Shown one piece after another: positions 55,790 to 63,973 of a stretch of DNA of 64,000 nt (positions are counted from its first letter, which is position 1; the number at the start of each line of letters is the position of its first letter). The position numbers and the translations under genes are program-made. A model generated the notes under the pieces. That model ran no database searches. It was given only the letters and a program-made list of their open reading frames with translations, and was not told the DNA's origin. This stretch comes from CAWHMS01 sp963830495 (GTDB lineage: Bacteria > Actinomycetota > Actinomycetes > Propionibacteriales > Nocardioidaceae): contig CAWHMS010000004.1 in the NCBI GenBank assembly GCA_963830495.1, positions 213,291 to 277,290 of the forward strand, given 5' to 3'.

Positions 55790-55795
55790 CGACCG

Positions 55796-55823
55796 CTAGT
55801 TGTACCCGGCCGGGTACAGCTAG
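55796..55823. terminator. 28-bp near-perfect palindrome after the GerW-like gene
   Basis: CTAGTTGTACCCGG pairs with CCGGGTACAGCTAG with one mismatch. The core TGTACCCGGCCGGGTACA is perfectly symmetric. It lies seven bases after the stop, so a terminator is likely, but the exact symmetry also suits a regulator-binding site. Confidence 0.55.
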
Positions 55824-55829
55824 TCGCTG

Positions 55830-56226
55830 CACGTGACTTCTCCGGCCGCCGGGCCGATCTCTGGCCCGACGTTCATCTCGAACACCTTCAGGTCCACGAG
55901 CAGGGCGAGAGCTTCGCGGAGGTCACTGAAGGCAACCCGTGGCCGATCGGTACGTGTTGGAACGCCTGCGTTACGACTGGTCCGAGTCGGGAGTAGTGAG
56001 GGGGACGGTGGTCGACTCGAACATCTTCAAGCCTGGGAGCACCTGGGAGATCCGGGCGATGCCGAGCAATGGCGGTAGCCACGTGGAGTTGATCGGCGTG
56101 CGCCACCTCAGGGGCGTCAGAGGCAGACTGCTTTACCCTTTCTTCCCGCTTCGGCTCGCCAAACAGACTGTGGCGACAGACCTACGGCACTTCCTGTCGA
56201 CGATGGAAGCGTCGGACCTCGAATAG
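55830..56226 (+). pseudogene. SRPBCC/polyketide-cyclase-like gene, truncated and frameshifted
   Basis: One frame gives DFSGRRADLWPDVHLEHLQV and ESFAEVTEGNPWPIGTCW. The next frame continues ERLRYDWSESGVVRGTVVDS, NIFKPGSTWEIRA and LRGVRGRLLYPFFPLRLAKQ to a stop at 56224. Joining the two requires one missing G at the GG at 55959-55960. The N-terminal third of a normal SRPBCC protein is not found. The gene is therefore decayed. Confidence 0.65.
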
Positions 56227-56600
56227 GGCACGAGCTGGAACTCCAGCCGCGACCTCGACGCCGACGTCTCCACCGCCGCGGCCACTGTGCTGGCTGATCA
56301 TACCGACGACATCCTCGACCGGTTGCGGCCACGCTTCGAGGCGGAGGCCAGCGGGTTCCACGAGGCCGCCAAACTCGGGCTGACACCAGCAGGCATGGCG
56401 GCGGCGCTCGTCATTGAGTCCCAGGCCGTGAGCCCAATGGACCGGGGAGAGGTCGGTCCCGGCCCTTACGGACCCTGTCGAAATCAGCACCGGCCGGGGC
56501 CGTCCCAAATGGGTCGCCCAAGTCGCCTTACCGCGTGGGGTCGGCGACTCCGGACGCCTGGTTCGGGTGCCCAGCGGTGGTTCAACGAAACCCACGAATC
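56227..56600 (+). other. degraded coding-like stretch, unrecognised
   Basis: Directly after the SRPBCC remnant the same frame continues with a helical-looking segment (DDILDRLRPRFEAEASGFHE, then AAKLGLTPAGMAAALVIESQ). It fits no family I recognise and loses its coding look before 56450. The remaining bases to 56600 show nothing I can support. Confidence 0.25.
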
Positions 56601-56608
56601 CTCGGGCC

Positions 56609-56722
56609 TTAGGAGTCCTCGGGTTCCAAGGTGGGGTCGATCAGCGGCCGCAGCTCGCTGGACGACGGATCGCTGTTTGCGTTGTCGGGTTCGGGGGCGG
56701 GGTCCCCCAGCGTTTCGGTCAT
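56609..56722 (-). CDS. candidate 37-aa acidic small protein
   Basis: The frame MTETLGDPAPEPDNANSDPS continues to the end with an acidic, proline-rich composition (ELRPLIDPTLEPEDS). AGGAC precedes the ATG. It could be a small real protein or the remnant of a longer one. The bases from 56723 to 57009 contain no gene that I can support. Confidence 0.3.
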   Translation of the reverse strand: MTETLGDPAPEPDNANSDPSSSELRPLIDPTLEPEDS

Positions 56723-57009
56723 GTCCTGGCCATACCCACCGTCGTGTCGAATCACACAGCAAACCGAGGGAGGGCCAGGCCGGTTCGGGAAGCGCTCGGC
56801 TTCGTGATGGAGTGAACCGGCCCGGCACCCTCTCCCGTGCCCCTGCCGGCACCGACCAAACCCAGGGCATACGCCAACCTGCGCGCCGCCATCAGGTGTA
56901 GCGGGCCGCACCGGCCGGCTCTGCGACGCGGGAGGGGTTCGGCCCCCGATGTGTTGGATGCAGCTGGGCCCCGCGTCTACTCGTCAGGGTTAGGGCCGAT
57001 GGCAACCCA

Positions 57010-57271
57010 TCAGACCCTCGCAGAACCAGACCTCAGGCCGTGGTGGTCAGCCACGGCCCGGGCTTCCTCGGCGACCGCTTGATGACTGGCTAGGGCGTCG
57101 ATGTCCGGCGTGACGCCGTTCCGTCCGTAGGCGAGCGCTATGGCAGCCCGCCGACGACGTAGACGCTCGCCGCTACACCGCGCGCTCCCGCAGGCGCCCA
57201 TCGAGCTCTGCCAGCAGGGCCCGCATGGCCTCCGCGTCGAGCTCGAGTGGCCCGTGGGCGCTGCTGGTCAC
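57010..57271 (-). pseudogene. nucleotidyltransferase-like (DUF6036/AbiEii-type) gene, decayed
   Basis: The first frame (GTG 57271) reads GPLELDAEAMRALLAELDGR and ends at a TAG. A second frame gives SVYVVGG and a third AIALAYGRNGVTPDIDALAS, followed by HQAVAEEARAVADHHG. Put together they match the start of nucleotidyltransferase-like proteins (VYVVGGAAIALAYGR, TPDIDA). Two frameshifts are needed, one of them a missing base in the CCC at 57147-57149. The C-terminal half of the usual protein is missing. Such proteins occur in abortive-infection or toxin-antitoxin pairs; no partner is seen. Confidence 0.6.
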
Positions 57272-57341
57272 AAGGAGACCAGGTCCTTCTCGGCGAGGGC
57301 CCGGCGGCTCGGTGACCACAGGGCCTTGCTCATGTCGCTAT

Positions 57342-57977
57342 TCAGGCATCCACCTCCTCGTAGCTGTTGACACCTGTGATGCGGCGAACAGAGCCCCAGC
57401 CCCAGACAGCCCACGCCACGAGGAGGAGGGCGCCGAGCAGGGAGCCCACGGCGTCGGCTACAAGGTCGCCGACGGTGTCAGAGTTGCCCTCGGACAGCGC
57501 GGTGTCGAGCACGCCGTCGGAAGCGAACTCGACGATCTCCCACAGCCCGCCAACGGCCATGCCCAAGCAGAAGGTGACGATGGCCATGCCGGTGTAATGC
57601 TGTGCGTTCGTCTCGTCGCGCGGGTCGGGCAGGACGTCGAGCCTGGCGAGCCCGATGTAGAGCACCGGGGCGACGAGGCAGGGCAGCACCACGTGGACGG
57701 CGCGGTCGAACCACCCCCACGAGTCATACCAGCCGAGGGCCTCGCCTGCGGCGTGCAGCGTCAGCACGAGGACGAAGCCGCAGTCGTACGGGCGCGGCAA
57801 GTTGACCACCCGCGCCAGCATGGCTAAGGCGGCAGCGACCCCGAGCGCCAAGGCGCCCCCTGCGTCCCCGGCGACGAGTGCGGCCACGGTGGCAAGCACG
57901 AGGAACAGGCGCAGCACATCGATGCCGTCGCGGACGAGCGGTGTCCAGTCGCCGAGGAGGAGCCGGCGACCGTCCAT
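57342..57977 (-). CDS. DUF2238/YjdF-like integral membrane protein
   Basis: The protein (211 aa) has about five to six hydrophobic helices. Conserved polar residues lie in GWFDRAVHVVLPCLVAPVLY, FCLGMAVGGLWEIVEFASDG and TVGDLVADAVGSLLGALLLV. The phrase WEIVEF followed by GDLVADAVGSLLGA is typical of DUF2238 (E. coli YjdF). No function is known. The 281 bases between this gene and the next (57978-58258) hold nothing clear; a 39-residue frame at 58041 has no ribosome-binding site. Confidence 0.8.
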   Translation of the reverse strand: MDGRRLLLGDWTPLVRDGIDVLRLFLVLATVAALVAGDAGGALALGVAAALAMLARVVNLPRPYDCGFVLVLTLHAAGEALGWYDSWGWFDRAVHVVLPCLVAPVLYIGLARLDVLPDPRDETNAQHYTGMAIVTFCLGMAVGGLWEIVEFASDGVLDTALSEGNSDTVGDLVADAVGSLLGALLLVAWAVWGWGSVRRITGVNSYEEVDA

Positions 57978-58258
57978 GAGCTAAGGCTAGTGGGGCCACC
58001 TCGTATGGATCGTCGCCGTGCACGTCAACCTCCCGGGACCAATGCTGCTCGGACGCCACGGGGCAACGACGTTGGTCGAGTTCAATAGGCGAGTTCTCTT
58101 CCCGTTTCGGTACCTGAACACGCGCGGAGCGGCAGACGAGTGCGTCCGATGCGCCTGGTAGTGACGCGGGCCAGTCGCATGCACGCCTCGGTTTGTGTGC
58201 GGCGGTCGCGGCAACGGCGAAGTTCGAGAGGCTCTGGGCAAGGATGAGCCGGATCTTC

Positions 58259-59671
58259 TTAGTGATGCTTCGAGTCGGACACGACGAAGGGCGGGCGCAC
58301 GACCTGGTTGTTCTTGGTGAGCGCGGTCATCAGGTGCAGCGACCGGTCGGGCATCAGGCCCGAGACCGGGGTCAGCCGCGCCTCGTCCCCGTTGACCTCG
58401 ATGAGCAGCAGGTGCGCCTGAGCGGCCCAGGCAGTGGTGTGAGCGTCCTCGAACCCCTCGGGGATCTCCTCGCGGAGCTTCCCGCCTGCCCCGGAGACGA
58501 CGTACGTGCGGCCGTCCACCTCCGACACCTGGAAGTTGTGCTCGTGCCCCGCCAGCACGAGCCGCACCCCGCCACGGTCGAAGAGCGGCAGCACGCTCTT
58601 GAGCATCTCCTCGTCGTTCCCGTGCTCCGGCCCGGCGCAGAACAGCGGGTGGTGGGAGAAAGGGATCCGCCAGGCGGGGTCGTCCACCGCCAGCGCGTCC
58701 TCGAGCCACTGCTGGTGCTCGGGCACCTGGAAGAACCGGTGGTACTCCGGGTCGCCGCTGTCCTGGGAGGTGTCGATGCAGATCAGCTCGAGGTCCCGGC
58801 CGTAACCGAAGCGGTAGAACAGACCCGGCCCCACCGACGCGCGGTCCTGCTGGTCGCGGAAGCGCTCGTGGACGTGGAAGTTGTCCTCCATCTGCTCCCG
58901 GTCGTCGCTGCCCTCGGTGTCGGTCGTGTCGTGGTTTCCGATCGCGGGGAACACCGGGACCCGCGAGATCACGTAGCGGTAGGGCTGGAAGAAGCTGGAG
59001 TACCAGTCGTCGTCCTCCCCGCCGCTCTCGTCGTCGACCTGCCCCTGCTCGCCCTGGTAGATGTTGTCGCCCAGCGACAGCACGAAGCGGACGTCGTGGT
59101 TCCGCACGAGTTCGTCGAGCACGTCGGCGATGCGGCGCTGCCGGCGGCTAGACTCGCTGTCCGACTTGATCCCGACGCCGTAGTCGCCCATCGCCACGAA
59201 CCGCACCGGCGGTGTCTCGCTGTCCGAGGCCGGGAAGGTGCGGAACCCCAGGTCATAGGTCCCGCCCGGCCCGAGGTCGTAGCCACCCGACGCGGTAGGC
59301 ACCCAGTCTCGACGCTGGCCGGCGGCCCACTCGCGGCCGTCGACCCGGATGCGATAGCCGTACGAGGTGTCGGGCGCGAGGTCCTCCACCCAGAGCCAGG
59401 ACTTGTCTGCCGTGCGCGCCCCGGCGACGACCTCGCCCCCGGCGTCCAGCACCTCGACCTGAGCCTCACCGAAGGACTCTGCGCCGTGCCCGATCGACGT
59501 ACGCCGTCCCACCGCCTCCTGGAGCTCCGAGTCGTCCAGGATGTTCCACCGGCCGCCCGCCTCGTCACGCCGGAACCAGAAGGCCCCCCAGGCGATCAGG
59601 ACCCGGTCGTGCGAGAGATCGACCAAGTGGACGAACTCCTCGCGGTGGATGTGGTCGTTGTCCGCTCCCAT
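58259..59671 (-). CDS. purple-acid-phosphatase-like metallophosphoesterase
   Basis: The protein (470 aa) has an N-terminal fibronectin-like domain (WLWVEDLAPDTSYGYRIRVD) and a C-terminal calcineurin-type domain. The metal-binding motifs are FVAMGDYGVG, LSLGDNIYQG, FPAIGNHDTTD, PFSHHPLF and VLAGHEHNFQ, all intact. This layout is close to purple acid phosphatases and PhoD-like enzymes. No signal peptide is visible, so it may be cytoplasmic or exported in another way. Confidence 0.88.
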   Translation of the reverse strand: MGADNDHIHREEFVHLVDLSHDRVLIAWGAFWFRRDEAGGRWNILDDSELQEAVGRRTSIGHGAESFGEAQVEVLDAGGEVVAGARTADKSWLWVEDLAPDTSYGYRIRVDGREWAAGQRRDWVPTASGGYDLGPGGTYDLGFRTFPASDSETPPVRFVAMGDYGVGIKSDSESSRRQRRIADVLDELVRNHDVRFVLSLGDNIYQGEQGQVDDESGGEDDDWYSSFFQPYRYVISRVPVFPAIGNHDTTDTEGSDDREQMEDNFHVHERFRDQQDRASVGPGLFYRFGYGRDLELICIDTSQDSGDPEYHRFFQVPEHQQWLEDALAVDDPAWRIPFSHHPLFCAGPEHGNDEEMLKSVLPLFDRGGVRLVLAGHEHNFQVSEVDGRTYVVSGAGGKLREEIPEGFEDAHTTAWAAQAHLLLIEVNGDEARLTPVSGLMPDRSLHLMTALTKNNQVVRPPFVVSDSKHH

Positions 59672-60376
59672 CCAGGCAGCCTAAGTCCCAGGCGTTCGCG
59701 TCTACAGAGCGCTGCCCCTGCCAACATGGGAGGCGGGTCGGTGACGGCGTGCTCGCTCCCGGGCGAGCCAGCCCTCCAGGCGTCCGGCCACCACGCGCGC
59801 TGCGCTCGATGCGGGTCTGCCGCCGGGAGAGACAGAGCGCACGCTGCGCTCTGCGTTCGGTGCACGAGGGGTCGCGCTGTGAGCGCCGCGCAGAGTCCTT
59901 GGGCTGACGCCTGCGAGCAGCATCAAGGTGCGTCCAGTGCACTGGCTCTGGGAGAGTCGTCTCGCGCTCGGCACGCTCGCGCTGCCCGGCGGTCGCGAGG
60001 GCATCGGCAAGTCAACACGACCTCGCGATGAGGGCCGTCATCGTCGAGCTGGCGCTTCGCCTGCTGCGCGGCCTCGCTAAGGCATCGCGAAAGATACTTT
60101 CGAGAGCCCCCTGCGGGTCACTCTTGAGGGTGCAGCCAACGTCGTGCACGCATCCGTGTCTGCGGTGCGACCGGCCAACCTGCCAGTAACGCTCGCAGCG
60201 TAAGGCAATGCCGTGAGCATCGAGCCATTGCTGCTCAACCGGGCGACTTCATCGAAATTCAGGCGCTTGCTGAAGGTCAGCCAACGCACGTTGCACTGGA
60301 CGCTCGCATCGCCGACGTCGTACCGAAGCGTCCGAACTCCCTCCCCTGCCCACCGGGGTCGGAACCGGAGGGAGAG
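59672..60376. other. 705-bp stretch without an intact gene
   Basis: This stretch contains only the ATPase fragment at 59910 and no intact gene that I can support. Frames on both strands look like chance openings. It begins the accessory-looking end of the window. Confidence 0.5.
59910..60017 (+). pseudogene. fragment of a replication-type AAA ATPase
   Basis: The frame reads PASSIKVRPVHWLWESRLAL and then GTLALPGGREGIGKST. The phrase VxWLWExRLxLGxLxLxxGREGIGKST is typical of the N-terminus of RepA-like P-loop ATPases from actinobacterial phages and plasmids, with Walker A in GGREGIGKST. After GKST the similarity stops and a stop codon follows at 60075. Only about 36 residues survive, a sign of an old mobile element. 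Confidence 0.55.
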
Positions 60377-60592
60377 ATGACCGCCGTAGACAAGTTCATG
60401 TGGACGGTCGCCGAGGTGGTGGTCGCAGCGGCCGTGTTGATGGCGATTGTCACCGCCGATCAACAGACGATCGCAACCGTTGCTTGGGTGGCGACCGTAG
60501 TCACCGTGTTCTTCGTGATCGATCCCATGTACGTGAGGCGACTGGTGAAGCGCAGGAGCGCGTGGCGTCCACCAACGTCAAGCCAGGGGTAA
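60377..60592 (+). CDS. small membrane protein, 71 aa
   Basis: The product has two hydrophobic segments (VAEVVVAAAVLMAIVTA and IATVAWVATVVTVFFVI) and a basic C-terminus (YVRRLVKRRSAWR). GGAGGGAG just before the ATG supports translation. No family is recognised. It stands alone in sparse accessory DNA. Confidence 0.5.
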   Translation: MTAVDKFMWTVAEVVVAAAVLMAIVTADQQTIATVAWVATVVTVFFVIDPMYVRRLVKRRSAWRPPTSSQG

Positions 60593-61005
60593 CGGGCCAG
60601 GGCCACGAGCTGGCAGGTAGCCCAGACCGTGCCGATAATGACGCACGCGCCGGGCCGAGTTAGGGCGAAACGATCCGGTGTGGAAACCTGTCCGCTCATG
60701 CCGAGATCAGGGCGTTGACTAGTCCTGCCGCTCCGGCGAGGCAATCGGCCTGTCAACTGTTGCGCGTGAGAACGCACGGCGTCTGTCATTGAGGCAGTAT
60801 TGCCGGGGTCGTTGGTTCATTGTTCACGGAAGGATTGGTCGTTCCATGGCTATCGCGTCGACCGTCACACCGGGACTGCATCGGCGCGGTAGTGACCCGA
60901 TGACACCGGGGGTGCAGACAAGACGCTTTCACGCCTGGTCAGCCCTGCGGTCCTCCAGTGACGCATCGGATCTGGCGCGCCCATCGCCCCCTCCGGGCAA
61001 GACTC
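60593..61005. other. 413-bp stretch without a clear gene
   Basis: Short frames on both strands lack ribosome-binding sites or overlap better genes. I see no RNA gene or repeat. Confidence 0.5.
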
Positions 61006-61290
61006 TCATTCGGAGCAACGGTCCCCAAGAGTCCATGCGGTCATGTCCGGCGAGTAGTCGACACCGTGACCCCCGTAAGCCCCTGGGGGCACCGGAGATC
61101 GCCTGATGGCCACGACGCGATTGCCGAGGATGTAGACGGCTGGCTCCGACCCATCGCCGAGTTCCGGCGAACGGTGGAGCTCCTGTTGAGCGTCAGCGGC
61201 GAACGCTGCGATCGGCAAGGTTGCTCCCGCGATCAGCGACGAGATGACCACTGCCCTTGTCAGCCAGCGTCGGCGTGTGTTGAGGTTCAT
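61006..61290 (-). CDS. small secreted protein, 94 aa
   Basis: A typical signal peptide opens the protein: basic MNLNTRRRWLTR, hydrophobic AVVISSLIAGATLPIAAF and an AxA-type cleavage site (AFAADA). The mature part is about 60 residues (QQELHRSPELGDGSEPAVYI) with no recognised domain. GAGGAGGTCGAGGCT precedes the ATG, a strong start. It is divergent from the Crp/Fnr-type regulator, which may control it. Confidence 0.7.
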   Translation of the reverse strand: MNLNTRRRWLTRAVVISSLIAGATLPIAAFAADAQQELHRSPELGDGSEPAVYILGNRVVAIRRSPVPPGAYGGHGVDYSPDMTAWTLGDRCSE

Positions 61291-61436
61291 AGCCTCGACC
61301 TCCTCGATTGGTTGGACGGCGGTTTCCGTCCACCCGGCCACCATGCACCGTAGGATCGGCAGCGTCCGCCTCAGATGAGGCACAGCGAGTGCGTCATATG
61401 CAGCATTTGGCGGTTCGAGTGGGAGTCGAGGAGTAG

Positions 61437-62120
61437 ATGGATCACCGGTCCTTTCTCGGCATGCTCGACCCGGCCGATCGGACAACACTTCTTCGCCTCG
61501 GCGATCCGAAACGCTTTCGGGCAGGAGCCAGGATCATAGTCCAGGGAGATCACAGCGACACGGTCTTCCTCGTCCTGTCAGGTCTGGCCAGGGTCACGTT
61601 CGATACGACGGACGGCCGCGAACTCGTCCTTGCTGTGTTGGGACCCGGCGACCTCCTGGGCGAGTTCGAGGTGCTCGAGGGTGGAGCACCGCGCGCCGCC
61701 GGCAACGTTGCCGTTCTTCCGCTCGAATCCGTGGCCATCCCGGGAGAGCGGTTCGTGGCCGCACTGACGTCCCATCCGCCGATTCTGCTGGCGTTGTTGC
61801 GCGTCCTCATCGGCCGACTGAAGTCAGCCGACCGTCGTCGACAAGCCTCCGCCTCCATGGACGTGCCGCGAAGTCTCGCCAGCCTCCTCGTCGAACTGAG
61901 CGACCGATACGGGATCGCGCGTGGGCCGGGCATCGACCTCAACTTCCCCCTCACCCAAGAGGAACTGGCCAGCATGATCTCGAGTTCCCGCGACTCAGCC
62001 GTTCGTGCGCTGACCACATTGCGAGCCAGAGGGCTGATCGCAACAGGCCGCCGCACGATCCTCGTGACCGATCTCGCCGGACTGCGCCGCTATGCCTCAG
62101 GAAGCTTGAATTTTTCCTAG
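61437..62120 (+). CDS. Crp/Fnr-family transcriptional regulator
   Basis: This 227-aa protein has an N-terminal cyclic-nucleotide-binding-type beta barrel (RFRAGARIIVQGDHSDTVFL, LGPGDLLGEFEVLEGG) and a C-terminal winged helix. The recognition region is PLTQEELASMISSSRDSAVR. The cAMP-contact residues of true Crp are not clearly kept, and there is no Fnr-type cysteine set, so the effector is unknown. GAGGAG precedes the ATG. Confidence 0.88.
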   Translation: MDHRSFLGMLDPADRTTLLRLGDPKRFRAGARIIVQGDHSDTVFLVLSGLARVTFDTTDGRELVLAVLGPGDLLGEFEVLEGGAPRAAGNVAVLPLESVAIPGERFVAALTSHPPILLALLRVLIGRLKSADRRRQASASMDVPRSLASLLVELSDRYGIARGPGIDLNFPLTQEELASMISSSRDSAVRALTTLRARGLIATGRRTILVTDLAGLRRYASGSLNFS

Positions 62121-62372
62121 CCTGGGAATCGCGCCCTGTGCGGGTTCGCGGCCGAGGATTGAAGTGCCGGCACCGGCTGGTGAAGAAGCGCTACGTCTGA
62201 AACTGACTCCGAAGCATGGACATCCGCTCATGCCGCTGTCCGGCTCGTGTCGATGAGCGATCAACGGCAGTTAGTTTGCAGGGACTTACGACGACCAGTC
62301 AGATGACAAAAGCCCCTTGGCGGTGGATACCCATCGCGTGACTCTGGACCCAAGGTGAAGGGAGTCGTCGAC

Positions 62373-62552
62373 ATGGAGCGCTGGGAGTACAAGACCGCTG
62401 ATCTTACGAAGGTCGAGAAGGACATCGGGGAACTGAATCGGCTCGGTGCTGAAGGATGGGAAGCGATCGGGATGGTGTCGACCTGGGGAGCCGGAGGCTT
62501 CCGTTTTGTCCACCCGATCGCTCTGCTCAAGCGGCCAGTGAACGAGGGCTGA
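62373..62552 (+). CDS. DUF4177-family protein, copy 1
   Basis: The 59-aa product MERWEYKTADLTKVEKDIGE continues LNRLGAEGWEAIGMVSTWGA and ends in FVHPIALLKRPVNEG. This strand-helix-strand layout, with LNRLGAEGWEAIG, matches DUF4177, a small family of unknown function. GAAGGGAG precedes the ATG; a GTG at 62355 would add six residues. It is identical to the gene at 62741. Confidence 0.85.
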   Translation: MERWEYKTADLTKVEKDIGELNRLGAEGWEAIGMVSTWGAGGFRFVHPIALLKRPVNEG

Positions 62553-62740
62553 ACGAGCCTTGTGATGCCGCTGTCAGTACGGCATAGCGTGACCGCTCAT
62601 GCCGCTGTCCGGCTCGTGTCGATGAGCGATCAACGGCAGTTAGTTGCAGGGACTTACGACGACCAGTCAGATGACAAAAGCCCCTTGGCGGTGGATACCC
62701 ATCGCGTGACTCTGGACCCAAGGTGAAGGGAGTCGTCGAC

Positions 62741-62920
62741 ATGGAGCGCTGGGAGTACAAGACCGCTGATCTTACGAAGGTCGAGAAGGACATCGGGGAA
62801 CTGAATCGGCTCGGTGCTGAAGGATGGGAAGCGATCGGGATGGTGTCGACCTGGGGAGCCGGAGGCTTCCGTTTTGTCCACCCGATCGCTCTGCTCAAGC
62901 GGCCAGTGAACGAGGGCTGA
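62741..62920 (+). CDS. DUF4177-family protein, copy 2
   Basis: This is the second copy from the tandem duplication and encodes the same 59-aa protein as the gene at 62373, with the same ribosome-binding site. It lies 129 bases before the preferred start of the recombinase. Confidence 0.85.
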   Translation: MERWEYKTADLTKVEKDIGELNRLGAEGWEAIGMVSTWGAGGFRFVHPIALLKRPVNEG

Positions 62921-63049
62921 ACGAGCCTTGTGATGCCGCTGTCAGTACGGCATAGCGTGACCGCTCATGCCGCGCTGCGGGCGGAGCCCGCACATGCCGC
63001 GGTTGATGGGTTCCTTGACCGCGGCCTGCACCAGGCGGGGACTGGGCGG

Positions 63050-63973
63050 ATGGAGATCATCGAGTTGAGCCCGGCCGTGGCCGGGGTTGTCGTTCCCATT
63101 CCCGACACGTTGCGCATGGCGGTGGCCGCCTATCTGGCCCGGTTCAAGGGCCAGTCCCGCATCCATAACGAGTCAGATCTGCGCTCCTACCTCGACTGGT
63201 GCCAGGCACACGGACTCCAGCCGCTGGCCGCGACCCGGCCGCACATCGAGCTGTACCTTCGATGGCTGCAGGAAGTCCGCCGATACAAACCCTCCACGGT
63301 GTCCCGGCGGATGTCGGTGCTGGCCGGCTTCTACCGCACCTGCGTGATCGACGGCCTGCTCGACCGGTCACCGGCCGAGCATGTGCGACGGCCGAACGTG
63401 CCGGCCGAGTCCCCGACACTTGGGTTGACGCACCTGCAGTTCGAGGCGCTGCTGACCGCCGCCCGGGAATCACCGAACCGTTTCGACTTCGCCCTGGTCG
63501 CCATGCTCGGCTTGCTCGGGTTGCGGATCTGCGAGGCCACCGGCGCCAACATCGGCGACCTCGGCGAGGAGCACGGCCACCGGGTGCTCCGGGTGCACGG
63601 CAAGGGCGACAAGATCGTGCTGGTGCCGTTGTCACCCGCCGTTGGCCGCGGCATCGACCAGGCCATCGGCGACCGGGAAGCCGGGCCGATCCTGCTCACC
63701 TCCCGCGGCACCCGGATGGACCGGCACTGCGCCACCCGCCGACTCCGCCGGCTCACCGAACACGCCGGGGTCACCATCGCCAGGATGCATCCGCACATGC
63801 TCCGGCACACCTTCGTCACCACCATGCTGGACGCCGGTGTGGACCTGCGGGACGTGCAGATCGCCGCCCGGCACGCCGACCCGCGCACCACCATGCGCTA
63901 CGACCGTGCCCGCAAGAACCTGGACCGACACCCCAACTACATCCTGGCCGCCTACATGGCATCCGGCACATGA
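63050..63973 (+). CDS. tyrosine recombinase / phage-type integrase
   Basis: The protein (307 aa from ATG 63050) is a tyrosine site-specific recombinase. The N-terminal SAM-like core-binding domain has SDLRSYLDWCQAHGLQPLAA and YKPSTVSRRMSVLAGFYRTC. Catalytic residues are Arg in LGLLGLRICEATG, His and Arg in PHMLRHTFVTTML, His in AARHADPRTTMRY, and the Tyr of TTMRYDRAR. It is similar to XerD and to transposon-type recombinases. A GTG at 62930 would add 40 residues, most of them from the duplicated region, so I prefer the ATG. No att site or tRNA gene is recognised nearby. Confidence 0.88.
   Translation: MEIIELSPAVAGVVVPIPDTLRMAVAAYLARFKGQSRIHNESDLRSYLDWCQAHGLQPLAATRPHIELYLRWLQEVRRYKPSTVSRRMSVLAGFYRTCVIDGLLDRSPAEHVRRPNVPAESPTLGLTHLQFEALLTAARESPNRFDFALVAMLGLLGLRICEATGANIGDLGEEHGHRVLRVHGKGDKIVLVPLSPAVGRGIDQAIGDREAGPILLTSRGTRMDRHCATRRLRRLTEHAGVTIARMHPHMLRHTFVTTMLDAGVDLRDVQIAARHADPRTTMRYDRARKNLDRHPNYILAAYMASGT

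Larger units (their letters stand above)
62224..62960 (+). repeat. tandem duplication, two copies of about 368 bp
   Basis: Copy 1 runs from 62224 to 62592 and copy 2 from 62593 to 62960. They differ by a single T (TTAGTTTGCAGGG versus TTAGTTGCAGGG) as far as I can compare by eye. Both start with CCGCTCATGCCGC, which occurs a third time at 62961 where the recombinase gene region begins. Each copy includes its own upstream region and one complete DUF4177 gene. The near identity means the event is recent, or is an assembly artefact. Confidence 0.95.

Noticed and set aside
58041..58160. 39-residue frame between two membrane/phosphoesterase genes
   Set aside because: No ribosome-binding site and no similarity recognised.
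58193..60031. 612-residue open frame on the plus strand
   Set aside because: Antisense to the metallophosphoesterase, whose motifs are all intact on the other strand.
60846..61106. Possible 86-residue gene on the plus strand
   Set aside because: The ribosome-binding site is far from the ATG, the product is low complexity, and it overlaps the better supported secreted protein gene.
62560..63049. tRNA or attachment site next to the recombinase
   Set aside because: No T-arm sequence or cloverleaf could be found on either strand around the recombinase.
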